From Bacillus sp. IITD106 (GTDB taxonomy: Bacteria; Bacillota; Bacilli; Bacillales; Bacillaceae_C), in NCBI RefSeq assembly GCF_019459225.1, contig NZ_JAIAZY010000004.1, positions 101,200 to 165,199 of the forward strand: a stretch of DNA of 64,000 nt, written 5' to 3'. Below are positions 17,580 to 26,889 of the stretch, in pieces (positions within the stretch are counted from its first letter, which is position 1; each line of letters begins with the position of its first letter). The notes beneath the pieces are model-generated. The model made no database searches. It worked only from the letters and a program-made list of their open reading frames with translations, and was not told the DNA's origin. A program made the translations under genes and the position numbers.

Positions 17580-17777
17580 ATGATTAACTTATATTCCGTA
17601 GAAAAAAGAATGGAGCATGAAGAAAGGGAAAGACGACAGATCGCAAATCAAGCGTGGATGCATTCTAAGAAAGATCATGACCCACATTTTAAAAGGACAT
17701 TTAAAGCAATTTTTGATTTGTCACGATTAAAAAACTTTACTTTCAAAAAGCATTCTCGAAAAATGTATGATTCTTAG
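17580..17777 (+). CDS. 65-aa hypothetical basic protein
   Basis: The ATG at 17580 is preceded by GGAGGAG at good spacing, and a TTG six bases earlier is less likely. The product is rich in Glu/Arg at the N-terminus (EKRMEHEERERRQ) and Lys/His/Phe toward the end, with no membrane helix. No family recognised. It stands alone between the divergent SgrR-like gene and a copy of the dispersed repeat, and a terminator follows at 17926-17955. Confidence 0.6.
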   Translation: MINLYSVEKRMEHEERERRQIANQAWMHSKKDHDPHFKRTFKAIFDLSRLKNFTFKKHSRKMYDS

Positions 17778-17850
17778 CTTACCACGGGAGAAATTTATCG
17801 AATATTTCCGGGGAAATATGACGAAATATTCCCTTTAGAAGATAGCAGTT

Positions 17851-17905
17851 GGAGCTAGACGGGAACTCCCTTCTTATAAGGTATCAATAAAGTTCCAATC
17901 TGTAA
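17851..17905. repeat. Partial dispersed repeat, copy B
   Basis: GGAGCTAGACGGGAACT through AGTTCCAATCTGTAATT is the inverse complement of the flank of copy A (12520-12570): both have ATTGGAACTTT, a 25-30 nt spacer, AGTTCCCGTCTAGCT. The arms GGAACT and AGTTCC can pair. Only this end is present; the inner body of the repeat is missing. Confidence 0.6.
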
Positions 17906-17925
17906 TTTTCTAAACAACGGGAAAA

Positions 17926-17955
17926 GCTTCTGACAATAGAAGCATTTTTTTTATT
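17926..17955 (+). terminator. Intrinsic terminator before the ThDP enzyme gene
   Basis: GCTTCT-N6-AGAAGC followed by a run of eight T residues. It ends transcription from the 65-aa gene and repeat region, 50 bp before the next start. Confidence 0.75.
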
Positions 17956-18001
17956 TTTTATCAAAGACTATTAAGCAATATCAAATTTCAGGAGGATTTG
18001 G

Positions 18002-19594
18002 ATGAAAGCAACCGACGTAATTGTACAATGTTTGGAAAATGAAGGCGTCGAATACGTCTTTGGTATTGTTGGAAAAGAAACTTTGGATTTTATAGAATCT
18101 CTTTCAAAATCTGACCAAATCACCTTTATTCCCGCCAGACACGAACAAGGTGCAGCGTTTATGGCAAGCGCTTATGGAAAATTCTCCGGTAATTCGGGAG
18201 TTTGCACTTCCACTTTAGGTCCGGGGGCAACAAATTTAATAACTGGAATAGCGAGTGCCTATCTAGACTATTCCCCTGTTGTAGCAATCGCAGGACAAGC
18301 AGGACTTGATAAGCAGCATAAACCCTATCACCAGCTGATTGATCTCGTAAAATTATTTGGACCGATAACAAAATGTACAGTTCAAGTTTTGGACAATCAA
18401 TCGATTCCAGAATTGATACGACATGCCTTTCGTGTATCACAAATGGAGAAGCCAGGGCCAGCTCTTTTAATTATTCCTGAAAATTTGGCAATGGAAGCTG
18501 CTCCACCCAAGATCCTTCCCATTCTTCCAAAATCGAGTACCCAACCGGATCATTCATCCATTGCTGAAGCATGCAAGATCCTTAATGAATGTCAGAAACC
18601 ATTTGTAATCGTTGGAAGTGGAGTGATACGGCAAGAAGGAACCGATCAATTTATTGCTTTTACTGAGAATTTGCAAGCACCTATTACCCATTCCTTTACA
18701 GTGAAAGGGATTGTACCGAAAATCAGCCCACTTAATTACTATACTTTTGGATTCGAAGAGAATGATCTTGTTTTATCTGGTATTAGTGAAGCAGATTTGT
18801 TAATTGTCATTGGCTTTGACGTTATTGAAAGACTTCCGAAGGACTGGAACAAAAACAAGATACCTGTCCTGCACATTGATGCACACCAAGCTCTTGTGGA
18901 CGAGTTTTATCCAGTAAAAGTCGAATTGGTCGGTAATATTAACAAGTCATTAAAGGAAATGAATGCTCAACATATCCAATTGAAAAATTGGACACCTTCA
19001 GGAAATTTAAAAAAGAGAATTGAGCAAACATATCAAATCAAATTCAATAAAAAGGAAATTTCCCATTTGCCTTTAACTACAGAAAATATTTTGCACGTAA
19101 TCGAAAAAGTATCGACTGAACAGACGTTTTTGATTTCAGATGTTGGCGCACACAAAATATCTATTGCACGGACCTACCAACCAAAGCGAGCTGGAGGTGT
19201 CCTAATCTCAAACGGATTTGCATCAATGGGAATCGCCATCCCCAGTTCAGTCGGAGCAAAATTAGCTCGACCAAATGACACAATTATTTGCATCACAGGT
19301 GACGGTGGCGCGTTAATGAATTTCGCAGAAATTGAGACTGCGAAACGGCTTGGCCTTTCCTTCATCATCATTGTTTTGAACGATTATGTATTAGAGCTTG
19401 AAAAGCAAATGATGAATAAGAAATTCGGCACCAGCTCAGGTGTTAACTTTGGAAATCCCGATTTTGTACAATTAGCGATAAGTTTCGGTATTAAAGGTGT
19501 AAAGCCGCAAACGATTAGCGAATTTGAGGAATTATTGAAATCCACCTTATCTTCTAATGAGCTAATCTTATTCGAGATTCCACTTTCCCAATGA
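18002..19594 (+). CDS. Thiamine diphosphate-dependent enzyme, acetolactate synthase large-subunit-like
   Basis: ThDP enzyme of 530 aa with the three-domain acetolactate synthase/benzoylformate decarboxylase layout. The catalytic Glu is at 48 in ARHEQGAAF, GPGATNLITG follows, and the ThDP/Mg motif ITGDGGALMNF begins near 436 and ends with VLND. It is shorter than IlvB/AlsS (about 570 aa), and the usual NNN of the cofactor motif is replaced by LNDYVLE, so acetolactate synthase activity is not assured; a related 2-oxo-acid decarboxylase or lyase is possible. No small regulatory subunit is next to it. AGGAGG lies at a good distance from the ATG. Monocistronic. Confidence 0.82.
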   Translation: MKATDVIVQCLENEGVEYVFGIVGKETLDFIESLSKSDQITFIPARHEQGAAFMASAYGKFSGNSGVCTSTLGPGATNLITGIASAYLDYSPVVAIAGQAGLDKQHKPYHQLIDLVKLFGPITKCTVQVLDNQSIPELIRHAFRVSQMEKPGPALLIIPENLAMEAAPPKILPILPKSSTQPDHSSIAEACKILNECQKPFVIVGSGVIRQEGTDQFIAFTENLQAPITHSFTVKGIVPKISPLNYYTFGFEENDLVLSGISEADLLIVIGFDVIERLPKDWNKNKIPVLHIDAHQALVDEFYPVKVELVGNINKSLKEMNAQHIQLKNWTPSGNLKKRIEQTYQIKFNKKEISHLPLTTENILHVIEKVSTEQTFLISDVGAHKISIARTYQPKRAGGVLISNGFASMGIAIPSSVGAKLARPNDTIICITGDGGALMNFAEIETAKRLGLSFIIIVLNDYVLELEKQMMNKKFGTSSGVNFGNPDFVQLAISFGIKGVKPQTISEFEELLKSTLSSNELILFEIPLSQ

Positions 19595-19607
19595 ATATTG
19601 AATGAAA

Positions 19608-19649
19608 ACCCCATGAATATTTATCGTAATAGCGAATATTTTATGGGGT
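19608..19649. terminator. Hairpin between convergent genes
   Basis: ACCCCATGAATATT pairs with AATATTTTATGGGGT around a short loop. A T-run is poor on either strand, so termination is plausible but weaker. Confidence 0.5.
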
Positions 19650-19666
19650 GAAAAATGTGGAACGAG

Positions 19667-20221
19667 TTAAGTAAACTTTTTAATATGTTTAAAGCTTGCT
19701 ACACTGATTTCAATCCATATCCAGCTATAAAATAAAGAAAACAAAAGGATACTGCCTGTCGTAAACACGTTAAAAGATGTCGAGGCCACCGGACCAAGCA
19801 GTGGAAATTTGAAAACATATAAAACTACTATGATTCCTAAAAATAATGAAGCAGTCCCACCCAAAAGAATAGTGAATCTTTTTTTGAAAAATAAAAATGA
19901 AAATCCAATTCCTAGACCCAGCAAGCCTGTTGTAAACGGAAAGACGATGAGCTCGCTCGGTTGTAAAATAAATAATAGTAAAATCGTTGATAAATAGGAG
20001 AGAAATCCATAGCGTAGTGAAAAAATCGTACAAACGATAATAGGCGCTGTTGAAAATGGGCTTATAAATAATCCGATTACCGGTATAAATCCACCTGATG
20101 CTTGCAATACCGCAGCTAGGCAGCTTAATAAAGATACTACAACCATTTTATTCGTCGTAGAGTACAGATTGAAAGCATCATGAATCTTTGTTGCATCATT
20201 AGAGATGCTTTTAGAAAACAA
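19667..20221 (-). CDS. Polytopic membrane protein of unknown function
   Basis: A 184-aa protein with about five hydrophobic helices, long FPFTTGLLGLGIGF and FKFPLLGPVAS stretches and few charges. The size and helix layout recall S-components of ECF vitamin transporters, but no binding motif is visible and no riboswitch was seen upstream. The start is TTG at 20221, supported by GGGGGAGAG seven nt upstream; the next ATG would remove the first 27 residues. Divergent from the DUF1646 transporter. Confidence 0.7.
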   Translation of the reverse strand: MFSKSISNDATKIHDAFNLYSTTNKMVVVSLLSCLAAVLQASGGFIPVIGLFISPFSTAPIIVCTIFSLRYGFLSYLSTILLLFILQPSELIVFPFTTGLLGLGIGFSFLFFKKRFTILLGGTASLFLGIIVVLYVFKFPLLGPVASTSFNVFTTGSILLFSLFYSWIWIEISVASFKHIKKFT

Positions 20222-20351
20222 TTGGAATCTCTCCCCCTATATTTTTTCCATTATCTCCAATCATTGTATGACCTTCATCTCATTTAATTGCTAGAAACTA
20301 TCACTGTATTTTTTTCGTGTTATAATGAGAAAAAAAGTAAAGGAAGAGAAT

Positions 20352-21368
20352 ATGATACTTGGATTAACAATCATCTTAATACTCGTTTTATTTTTACCTT
20401 TTACTGTAAAAAAAGTTGAACACAATTTAGAGGCTTTCTTATTTGTCATGGGACTGGCTGCCGCTTTCATTAGCCATGTGTTAGACGCAAAATTGTTTAT
20501 GAAAGCATTAGAAGATCCTATACATATTACATTAGCCGTTCTGATAGCTGGCTTATTATTCAAATGGCTGCAAACGCCCATAGAAAAAAGCATATTAGGT
20601 GTTAGCAAAGCGATTCCTTTTCGATTATTCATTGCGTTAACCGTTATTCTTCTTGGCCTCATTTCAAGCGTCATCACGGCGATTATTGCTGCAATTGTGC
20701 TAGTAGTGATTGTCAGTGTACTTAAACTTGATCGACAATCTGAATTGCGGCTTGTCGTTCTTGCCTGTTTTTCAATTGGTTTAGGTGCGGCATTGACACC
20801 TATAGGTGAACCGCTGTCTACGATTGCAATCAGCAAATTAAATGAGGATTTCTTTTATTTGCTTGAACTAATCGGCGTTGATGTCATTCCAGCTGTAACG
20901 TTATTTGGAATTTTGGCTGCTATACTTGTCAGCCCAAACCAATCGGAAACTGGATTAGCGGCTCAACACACTGCAGAAAGCTACTCAGAAATTATCATTC
21001 GTGCTGTAAAAATCTATTTATTCGTAATGGGATTAACTTTACTTGGAGCAGGTTTTGAACCTTTTATAGAAAAGTATTTACTTGGACTCAGCCCTTTGTT
21101 GCTATATTGGATCAACATGATTTCCGCCATTTTAGATAACGCAACATTAGCCGCGGCAGAAATTAGCCCTGCAATGGACGAGCCTACTATTAAAGCGATT
21201 CTGCTCGGTCTACTTATTAGTGGAGGAATGCTCATACCAGGTAACATCCCTAACATCATCGCTGCCGGCAAATTAAACATTACAAGCCGTGAATGGGCTC
21301 GTTTCGGAGTGCCAGTAGGCTTAATTGCAATGGTCGTGTATTTTATTGTTATTTTGATTTTTGGATAG
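20352..21368 (+). CDS. DUF1646 membrane protein, putative cation or anion transporter
   Basis: Hydrophobic protein of 338 aa with about ten helices, matching the DUF1646 family of the ion-transporter superfamily. Typical segments are FSIGLGAALTPIGEPLSTI and NMISAILDNATLAAAEISPAM, which resemble the paired half-helix loops (GxxxTPxGxP and DNxT) of NhaD/ArsB-like transporters. The ATG at 20352 with GGAAG seven nt upstream is preferred; the earlier ATG at 20325 lies on a TATAATG that looks like a -10 box. Substrate unknown. Confidence 0.8.
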   Translation: MILGLTIILILVLFLPFTVKKVEHNLEAFLFVMGLAAAFISHVLDAKLFMKALEDPIHITLAVLIAGLLFKWLQTPIEKSILGVSKAIPFRLFIALTVILLGLISSVITAIIAAIVLVVIVSVLKLDRQSELRLVVLACFSIGLGAALTPIGEPLSTIAISKLNEDFFYLLELIGVDVIPAVTLFGILAAILVSPNQSETGLAAQHTAESYSEIIIRAVKIYLFVMGLTLLGAGFEPFIEKYLLGLSPLLLYWINMISAILDNATLAAAEISPAMDEPTIKAILLGLLISGGMLIPGNIPNIIAAGKLNITSREWARFGVPVGLIAMVVYFIVILIFG

Positions 21369-21536
21369 GAAGTAGAAATGAGATATCTTAACAATTTCTT
21401 GACCCCACTTTATCTGCGGATAGGGTGGGGTGTTTGTATGAGGACTTTCCTGTGGTTTTGAAATAGAAGAAAATTGGTTCGTCGAGATTACTTCTTGTAT
21501 TTCAACAATACGCTGATGTATCTCATGTTTTGACAT
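21321..21536 (-). CDS. Doubtful 71-aa small ORF
   Basis: An ATG preceded by AGGAGA at nine nt begins a polar peptide (MSKHEIHQRIVEIQEV then Pro/Thr-rich). The first 30 residues look protein-like, but the rest runs through a terminator-like hairpin and into the opposite strand of the DUF1646 gene, so either the gene is frame-shortened or it is not real. No family recognised. Confidence 0.3.
   Translation of the reverse strand: MSKHEIHQRIVEIQEVISTNQFSSISKPQESPHTNTPPYPQIKWGQEIVKISHFYFLSKNQNNNKIHDHCN
21402..21431. terminator. Hairpin after the DUF1646 gene
   Basis: ACCCCACTTTATC-N4-GATAGGGTGGGGT, 13 bp with two mismatches, followed by GTTTGTATG on the plus strand. It lies inside the doubtful small ORF on the minus strand. 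Confidence 0.55.
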
Positions 21537-21699
21537 AAATCAGTCTCCTATATTAACGATACGAGAACCAAAGAAGAAATTTGGAACCCTTCGTTCTCGC
21601 ATTTCCCTAATCCGAAAATGAAATCCCAGTTTTAAACGCGTCGAAGATTTACAATTCAAGATGAATACCATTTTGCCACAATTGGTTCGTAAACCACGA

Positions 21700-21738
21700 C
21701 AAAAAAACGCTTGGATTTTTTATTTCCAAACGTTTTTC
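21700..21738 (-). terminator. Terminator of the aminopeptidase gene
   Basis: Minus-strand stem AACGTTTGGA/TCCAAGCGTT followed by seven T residues, beginning about 20 bp past the stop. Confidence 0.8.
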
Positions 21739-21755
21739 TCAAAAATTCAAGTGTT

Positions 21756-23135
21756 TTATTTAGATACATGAATTGTAAAATCCGCTAAAAGACGGGCGCC
21801 GAAGCCTGTTGCTGTTTTCGGATAGTAGCCAGTTGCGCGGTTGCTAGCCATGACACCCGCCATATCGATATGAAGCCATTTACTTGATTTCGGGACGAAT
21901 CGACGTAAGAATAAACCTGCCGTAATCGAACCTGCTTCTGCCTTTGCACTGATATTGCACAAGTCGGCATAATCACTGTTGAGATAAGAGTCGTAGGCGT
22001 CAACCAACGGCATTGGCCATACGTAATCGCCATTTTCACGGCCGAGCTTTTTCATGTCGTCTGCCAACTCTTCATCGCCAAATACACCAGCGATTTTTGA
22101 TCCAAGGGCGTTTCCAATTGCACCTGTCAAAGTAGCGATATCTACTATGTAATCGGCTTGTATTTCACCTGCACGAATCAAACCATCTGCTAAAATAAGT
22201 CTTCCCTCAGCATCTGTATTCCCGATTTGCACCGTTAACCCATTTTTATATTGAATGACTTCAGACGGCAGGAAGGAATGACGATCAGGCATATTTTCCA
22301 CCATTGGAATAAGCGCGGTTACATTTACAGGTGCCTTCAAATCAACAAGGAGTTTCATTGCACCCGCAACCGCCGCAGATCCTCCCATATCCATTTTCAT
22401 ATCACTAATATCTGCGCCTCTTTTTAAGCTAATACCACCTGTATCAAAAGTTACCCCTTTTCCTACAAGGACAACATGAGGCTTTGTTTTGTCCGTGCAA
22501 TAGGAAATTTCCACGAAAGCAGGCTCATACTTACTTCCCTTGCAAACGGCCAAAACTCCGTTCATTTGACGTTCTTCCAGCTGTTTTCCGCGAATAATTT
22601 TTACTTTTGCGTCCGTATTACTAAATTCTTTCACAAGGAGCTCAGGATACGTTTCCGGATTTAACGCACTCGGAATTTCATTCATTAAATCTCTTGAAAA
22701 AGATACCGCCCTAGCTCGAGCTTCTCCCTCTTTAATAGAAGGCTGAACATCTTCGCAATCTATTAATTCCAGTTTTGTTTTAATAGATTTTTTATCTGAT
22801 TTATAGGTTAAAAATTGATAAGAACCTAATTCCCATCCTTCTATAAACGCACAAACAGCCTTCCCTTTATCCAATTTCGAAAAGCCATTTTCTAATACAG
22901 CCCCCTCTAAAATGACGGATGGAATTTTCCTGCTACTCAATTCTCTGGCAATGGATCCCGCCATATTTCTAACATCTTCATATGTACAGTCTGTTTCTTT
23001 AATGACTGCATAAATATTGCCATCTAATAATAATGTAATGAATTTCCCTTGATGATTTTGAATAAATTCTTTTAATTTGGGATCATTTTCCACGAGTGAA
23101 TTGTTTGAAAATGTAATATATGCCTTTGATGTCAT
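21756..23135 (-). CDS. Leucyl aminopeptidase family protein (M17)
   Basis: Cytosolic two-metal aminopeptidase of 459 aa that removes N-terminal residues from peptides. The metal and catalytic motifs LVGKGVTFDTGG (lysine and Asp ligands) and NTDAEGRLILADGL are intact, with DIATLTGA after them, so it should be active. It is shorter than PepA (about 500 aa), mainly in the N-terminal domain. AAAGGAG is placed seven to nine nt upstream of the ATG and overlaps the end of the acyl-CoA dehydrogenase gene, so the two are co-transcribed. Confidence 0.9.
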   Translation of the reverse strand: MTSKAYITFSNNSLVENDPKLKEFIQNHQGKFITLLLDGNIYAVIKETDCTYEDVRNMAGSIARELSSRKIPSVILEGAVLENGFSKLDKGKAVCAFIEGWELGSYQFLTYKSDKKSIKTKLELIDCEDVQPSIKEGEARARAVSFSRDLMNEIPSALNPETYPELLVKEFSNTDAKVKIIRGKQLEERQMNGVLAVCKGSKYEPAFVEISYCTDKTKPHVVLVGKGVTFDTGGISLKRGADISDMKMDMGGSAAVAGAMKLLVDLKAPVNVTALIPMVENMPDRHSFLPSEVIQYKNGLTVQIGNTDAEGRLILADGLIRAGEIQADYIVDIATLTGAIGNALGSKIAGVFGDEELADDMKKLGRENGDYVWPMPLVDAYDSYLNSDYADLCNISAKAEAGSITAGLFLRRFVPKSSKWLHIDMAGVMASNRATGYYPKTATGFGARLLADFTIHVSK

Positions 23136-23148
23136 AACTGTCTCTCCT

Positions 23149-24321
23149 TTAATTTTTTGGCCAAAGTGCGGCCATTGCCAGTCCCTTTAACACTGCATCA
23201 TCCATTGGAGGATTATGCAAACCTGCTCGAACATCGCGATACATTCTTTCTAGTGGAAGTTTTTTCGATAAGCTTCCCCCTCCCACAATACGCATCGCCT
23301 GATCGACGATCGATAATGCGGAATTCGTTGCTACATATTTTGCTAAACCAAGTTCAGATTTGAGCCCGAGTCGTTCTTCAGGATTTTTATCCCAGCGGTC
23401 AGCGACAGAATAAAGAAGCATTCTAGCTGTTTTCAACTCCGCTTCAATTTTTCCGATTTTTTGCTGGATATGATCGACTTCAGCAATGGGGCCCGGCAAA
23501 CTATTAGGACGATAATTAAGGGCGAAATTTACAGCAAAGTCCCGTGCTGCATGGGCGATTCCAATATAACAAGCGGGAATATGCAACATCCAGCCAGAGT
23601 CGCTCTGTTGATGTGTTTTCTCCCCAGGAACTTCTATTTCAATGAGCGCTGAATTTGGTACAAACACATTGTCCAAAATAACGTCGTGGCTCCCTGTTGC
23701 CCTCATGCTCATCGTGTTCCAAGTTTCTTCGATTTTTACATGCTCCGATTTTTGAACTAAAAAACGACCAATTTTATTTTCATCTTTAATTCCCGCACTA
23801 ACCGTGAAGTAATTTAATATCGGGCTTAACGTACTGAATGTTTTTCGCCCAGAAATGACCCACCCATCTTCCGTTTTCTCTGCAGTCGTCTGGGGTCTCC
23901 CGCCTCGCGCTGGACTTCCAGTAGCGCGTTCGCTCGCAAATGAGTTAATCATCTCACCATCTTCTACCACTTTTTTACAAAAATCCTTGAATAATTCTTC
24001 CGGCCATTCCCTGCTTTCTCTTAAACTAAGCATCATCCCTACATGCCAACCGACGCCAAGGGCGGTAGAGCCATCCCCTTTTGCAATTCTCTCTTGCATG
24101 AGGACCATTTCATATAAAGTCGCCCCGTCTCCACCGTATTCTTTCGGAACTGTCGTTTTTAAATAGCCTGCTTCCTTCATATCTTCAAAGTTTTCAAATG
24201 GAAAAGATCCTTCTATATCATGGACAGAAGCCCTTTCCGCAAATTTCACGGCAAGTTGATCAGCCATTTCAGCAAATTTTTGTTCTCTTTCGTTTCGGAT
24301 AAAATAATCTTTATATTTCAT
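23149..24321 (-). CDS. Acyl-CoA dehydrogenase family flavoprotein
   Basis: FAD-dependent dehydrogenase of 390 aa. The N-terminal helical domain carries TTVPKEYGGDG, the middle beta domain the FAD-binding WVISGRKTFSTLSP and GSHDVILDNVFVP segments, and the C-terminal domain the RIVGGGSLSKKLPLERMYRDVRAG tail. The catalytic base is not identifiable with certainty, and the protein could be a monooxygenase-like member (DszC/HpaB type) rather than a beta-oxidation enzyme. GAGGTG lies before the ATG. First gene of a two-gene unit with the M17 aminopeptidase; no beta-oxidation genes are near. Confidence 0.82.
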   Translation of the reverse strand: MKYKDYFIRNEREQKFAEMADQLAVKFAERASVHDIEGSFPFENFEDMKEAGYLKTTVPKEYGGDGATLYEMVLMQERIAKGDGSTALGVGWHVGMMLSLRESREWPEELFKDFCKKVVEDGEMINSFASERATGSPARGGRPQTTAEKTEDGWVISGRKTFSTLSPILNYFTVSAGIKDENKIGRFLVQKSEHVKIEETWNTMSMRATGSHDVILDNVFVPNSALIEIEVPGEKTHQQSDSGWMLHIPACYIGIAHAARDFAVNFALNYRPNSLPGPIAEVDHIQQKIGKIEAELKTARMLLYSVADRWDKNPEERLGLKSELGLAKYVATNSALSIVDQAMRIVGGGSLSKKLPLERMYRDVRAGLHNPPMDDAVLKGLAMAALWPKN

Positions 24322-24397
24322 ACTAGCACCTCGCTTTTTAAGGATAGCCTTTTCATTATTATAACTCTATTAAACTTAAAAATTATAGAAAAAATAA

Positions 24398-24665
24398 GAA
24401 AAGCGTAAGGCGCCCGTTCAGCGACGTACAAACTTTTTAAGCTTCTGACGAATAAAGGAAACACGGCGAGGTTGGAAAAGCGTAAGGCGCTCGATTAGCC
24501 CCGACAAGCAAATGTTCTGAGTCAAAAAAAGTCTGCTTTTTGACTTTTATGGACTCAGGTTATTTGACCTCGAGGGGCTAGCGCCTGGAGCTAGACAAGA
24601 CGAGCCGATGTTGACTTATCGAAGAAGCTGAAAGTTTGCTAGTCGCTGGGCGCCTAAAGCTAGAC
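24398..24665. repeat. Dispersed repeat copy C, interrupted by a nested copy
   Basis: Outer element from GAAAAGCGTAAGGCGCC (24398) to AAAGCTAGAC (24665), reverse orientation to copy A and sharing its CTTCGATAAGTCAACATCGG and CCGTGTTTCC blocks. Inside it, 24475-24596 is a second, 122-bp element with the same ends (GAAAAGCGTAAGGCGC and GGAGCTAGAC) and its own internal hairpin around GTCAAAAAAAGTCTGCTTTTTGAC. The inner copy splits the outer sequence exactly where copy A is continuous (CGGCTCG / CCGTGTTTCC). No coding sequence in this gap. Confidence 0.75.
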
Positions 24666-24714
24666 AATGAAAGACTTCATTCAAAAAAAAGATCGTATTA
24701 ATCTTTATTCTTTC

Positions 24715-24765
24715 TTTAAAAAAGAACAGTACGAAACATTTTAAAAATGTTCATACTGTCTTCTT
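24715..24765 (-). terminator. Terminator of the ylbL-ypuA pair
   Basis: Minus-strand stem GACAGTATGAACATTTT/AAAATGTTTCGTACTGTTC followed by six T residues. Confidence 0.8.
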
Positions 24766-24770
24766 TTACT

Positions 24771-25685
24771 CTACTTAAAAAGATTAGCAATAGATTCGAA
24801 GAGCTTTTTGAAAAAATTGCTGACGCTGTCCCAGAAGCCTTCATCACCTATTACGTTTTCCAACTTGTTTTTTATGTCTTTTGAAATATCTTCAAGTTGA
24901 TTTTTAACATTACCAAAGTCAATATTGATGGAACGCATTTTTTCGAATAAATCGATTAGTAATTGTCTATCTTCAGGACTTAATTCAATCTTCATCTTGC
25001 TTAGCTGTTCTTCTACTATTTTTTCTACATCTTCTCTCGTCGCAGGATTTTGATCGGCGATCGCCTTTTTAATTTCCGTTAACAGTTCACTGACTTTTTC
25101 ATCATCAAGTCCGTCTTTTCCCGCTAAGTCTGTGGCTAAATCAAGCTCTTCATTCGCCACTTCCATCCTATCTTTATCCAACGTTTCTCCGCGGCTTTCA
25201 TACGCTTTATAAATCCCAACAAGCGCTGAATGGCCCGTAACTTTAACAGGAGATGCCACATCTACTGTAGCATTTTCGATTCCAGCCGTTAGCATTGCAT
25301 TGGCATACATTTCCTCCGTTACTTCGGTAATATTTTCAGGTGTTACACGCGTTACAACGAGGCCATTTCCCTTTTCTTTTAACGTAATTTTCGCTGATGA
25401 AAACATTCTTGAATTAGGATTTCCATCGATTAGCCTTGCTAAATCCTTCGCAGTGACCGTAATTTCTTCCACCTTAGAAGGATCTTTTACTTTTAAAAGC
25501 TTTCTTACTTCATCTTTTTGTTCAGCTGTTAACGTCTCTCCGTAAACGACGATCGGAAGACCAAATTTCTCATTAATTGCATCATCATTATCCGTGTTCT
25601 GATCTGCTGAAGCTGATCCAATACCACTTACGATAAAACTTATGCTTAATAGAAATGCTATGATGATTTTACTCCACTGTTTCAA
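24771..25685 (-). CDS. ypuA: YpuA-like secreted protein (DUF1002)
   Basis: Exported protein of 304 aa with a signal peptide (MKQWSKIIIAFLLSISFIVSG, cleavage likely after ASA near residue 27). The rest is the DUF1002 domain, similar throughout to B. subtilis YpuA, ending in an amphipathic SVSNFFKKLFESIANLFK tail. The molecular function is not known. The start is TTG at 25685 with AAGGAGGG upstream, directly abutting the stop of the YlbL-like gene, so the two are translated together. This pairing may be informative, because YlbL is a secreted-side protease. Confidence 0.87.
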   Translation of the reverse strand: MKQWSKIIIAFLLSISFIVSGIGSASADQNTDNDDAINEKFGLPIVVYGETLTAEQKDEVRKLLKVKDPSKVEEITVTAKDLARLIDGNPNSRMFSSAKITLKEKGNGLVVTRVTPENITEVTEEMYANAMLTAGIENATVDVASPVKVTGHSALVGIYKAYESRGETLDKDRMEVANEELDLATDLAGKDGLDDEKVSELLTEIKKAIADQNPATREDVEKIVEEQLSKMKIELSPEDRQLLIDLFEKMRSINIDFGNVKNQLEDISKDIKNKLENVIGDEGFWDSVSNFFKKLFESIANLFK

Positions 25686-26723
25686 CTATTTTCCCTCCTT
25701 AGGCGGCAGCTTATCTAAGTAGTCAATCGCCTCTTTTATTGTTTTAACGGGAACGATTTTTACATTATATCCTTCTTTTTGTACTTCGTCTTTTACATCT
25801 TTTTCATTTGTATCTCCGTCCAAAAGGTCAGCCGGGCAAAAGAAAATATCCATTCCAGCTTTTTCAACTGCAGTTATTTTTTCACGGATTCCGCCAATTT
25901 GGCCAACATTTCCATCCATATCAATCGTACCGGTACCCGCTATTTCATACCCTTTCGTTAGGTCACCAGGAGTCAGTTGGTTATACACTTCAAGTGAAAA
26001 CATGAGACCGGCGGATGGTCCACCAATATCTTCCGCATTAATTTTAACAGAGCGATTGGTTTCAACTTTAAATTGATCTTCAGGTCCAATCCCAACTCCT
26101 GCTTTATTTGGGCTATTGTTAATCGGAATGAGCTCCACACTTTCTGTTTTAACAGTACTATCCCGATTGAATGTCAATTTTACAGTATCTCCAGCCCTTT
26201 TGTTTGAAAGATAATCGAGAAAATCTGCAGCTTTTGAGACGGGCTGATCATCAACCTGCGTAATGATATCACCAATGTTAAGCTTTCCTTTTGCATAAGA
26301 GTTGTCAAGGATACCAGCGACAAAGATACCATTTGGCTGAACATCCACCTCTTCTCCTGCAGCTCGAAGCCCAGCAACAAGAGCGTGCTGTTGGGATATC
26401 GTCATCATATGTTCCAATATTTTGTTATACTCTTCGTCCGTCATGTCACCCCTCACTTCTTTTACCTTGCGCAAGTCCGTATGAGGAGCCATCATTCCGT
26501 AGGCTAAATAATAAATATTACTCGCCCTTAAAGAAAGAACCGTCGTTAAATATAAATTTCCCTTGGATGTTTTATCTCCGCCTTCTACAGTTACTTTAGA
26601 TCCAAGTTCTTCAACAGAGCCAGGTTGAAAGAGGTAGTATGGCGTTGGAATAAAAAACATGATGACAAGCAAAACGCATATCACTGCAAAAACTCTATTT
26701 TTTCGTTGCTTAAAAATTGCCAT
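25686..26723 (-). CDS. ylbL: YlbL-like PDZ / Lon-type serine protease
   Basis: Membrane-anchored protease of 345 aa facing outside. A single TM helix (about 9-29) is followed by a PDZ domain (about 130-200, GIFVAGILDNSYAKGKLNIGD) and an S16 Lon-type proteolytic domain with the Ser-Lys dyad S237 (GGPSAGLMF) and K282 (IREKITAVEKAG). B. subtilis YlbL takes part in clearing the SOS division inhibitor YneA together with CtpA. Here it heads an operon with ypuA. AAAGGGA precedes the ATG. Both catalytic residues are present. Confidence 0.9.
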   Translation of the reverse strand: MAIFKQRKNRVFAVICVLLVIMFFIPTPYYLFQPGSVEELGSKVTVEGGDKTSKGNLYLTTVLSLRASNIYYLAYGMMAPHTDLRKVKEVRGDMTDEEYNKILEHMMTISQQHALVAGLRAAGEEVDVQPNGIFVAGILDNSYAKGKLNIGDIITQVDDQPVSKAADFLDYLSNKRAGDTVKLTFNRDSTVKTESVELIPINNSPNKAGVGIGPEDQFKVETNRSVKINAEDIGGPSAGLMFSLEVYNQLTPGDLTKGYEIAGTGTIDMDGNVGQIGGIREKITAVEKAGMDIFFCPADLLDGDTNEKDVKDEVQKEGYNVKIVPVKTIKEAIDYLDKLPPKEGK

Positions 26724-26889
26724 ATCCGGTCCCTTTCTTTCTTAAATATCTATAAAAAGATATTTTCAAATTTTATAGACGTAAAAAGCAGTTAATAAGT
26801 TTCATTCTTATCATAATAGTATACATACAACGAGCGTTAATGAAAAATTTGTAATGAGATTCTCTAGCTGGAATATGGTTTTTATCACG

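Noticed and set aside
19667..20221. Named ECF vitamin S-component
   Set aside because: Only helix number and size fit; no binding motif or riboswitch upstream.
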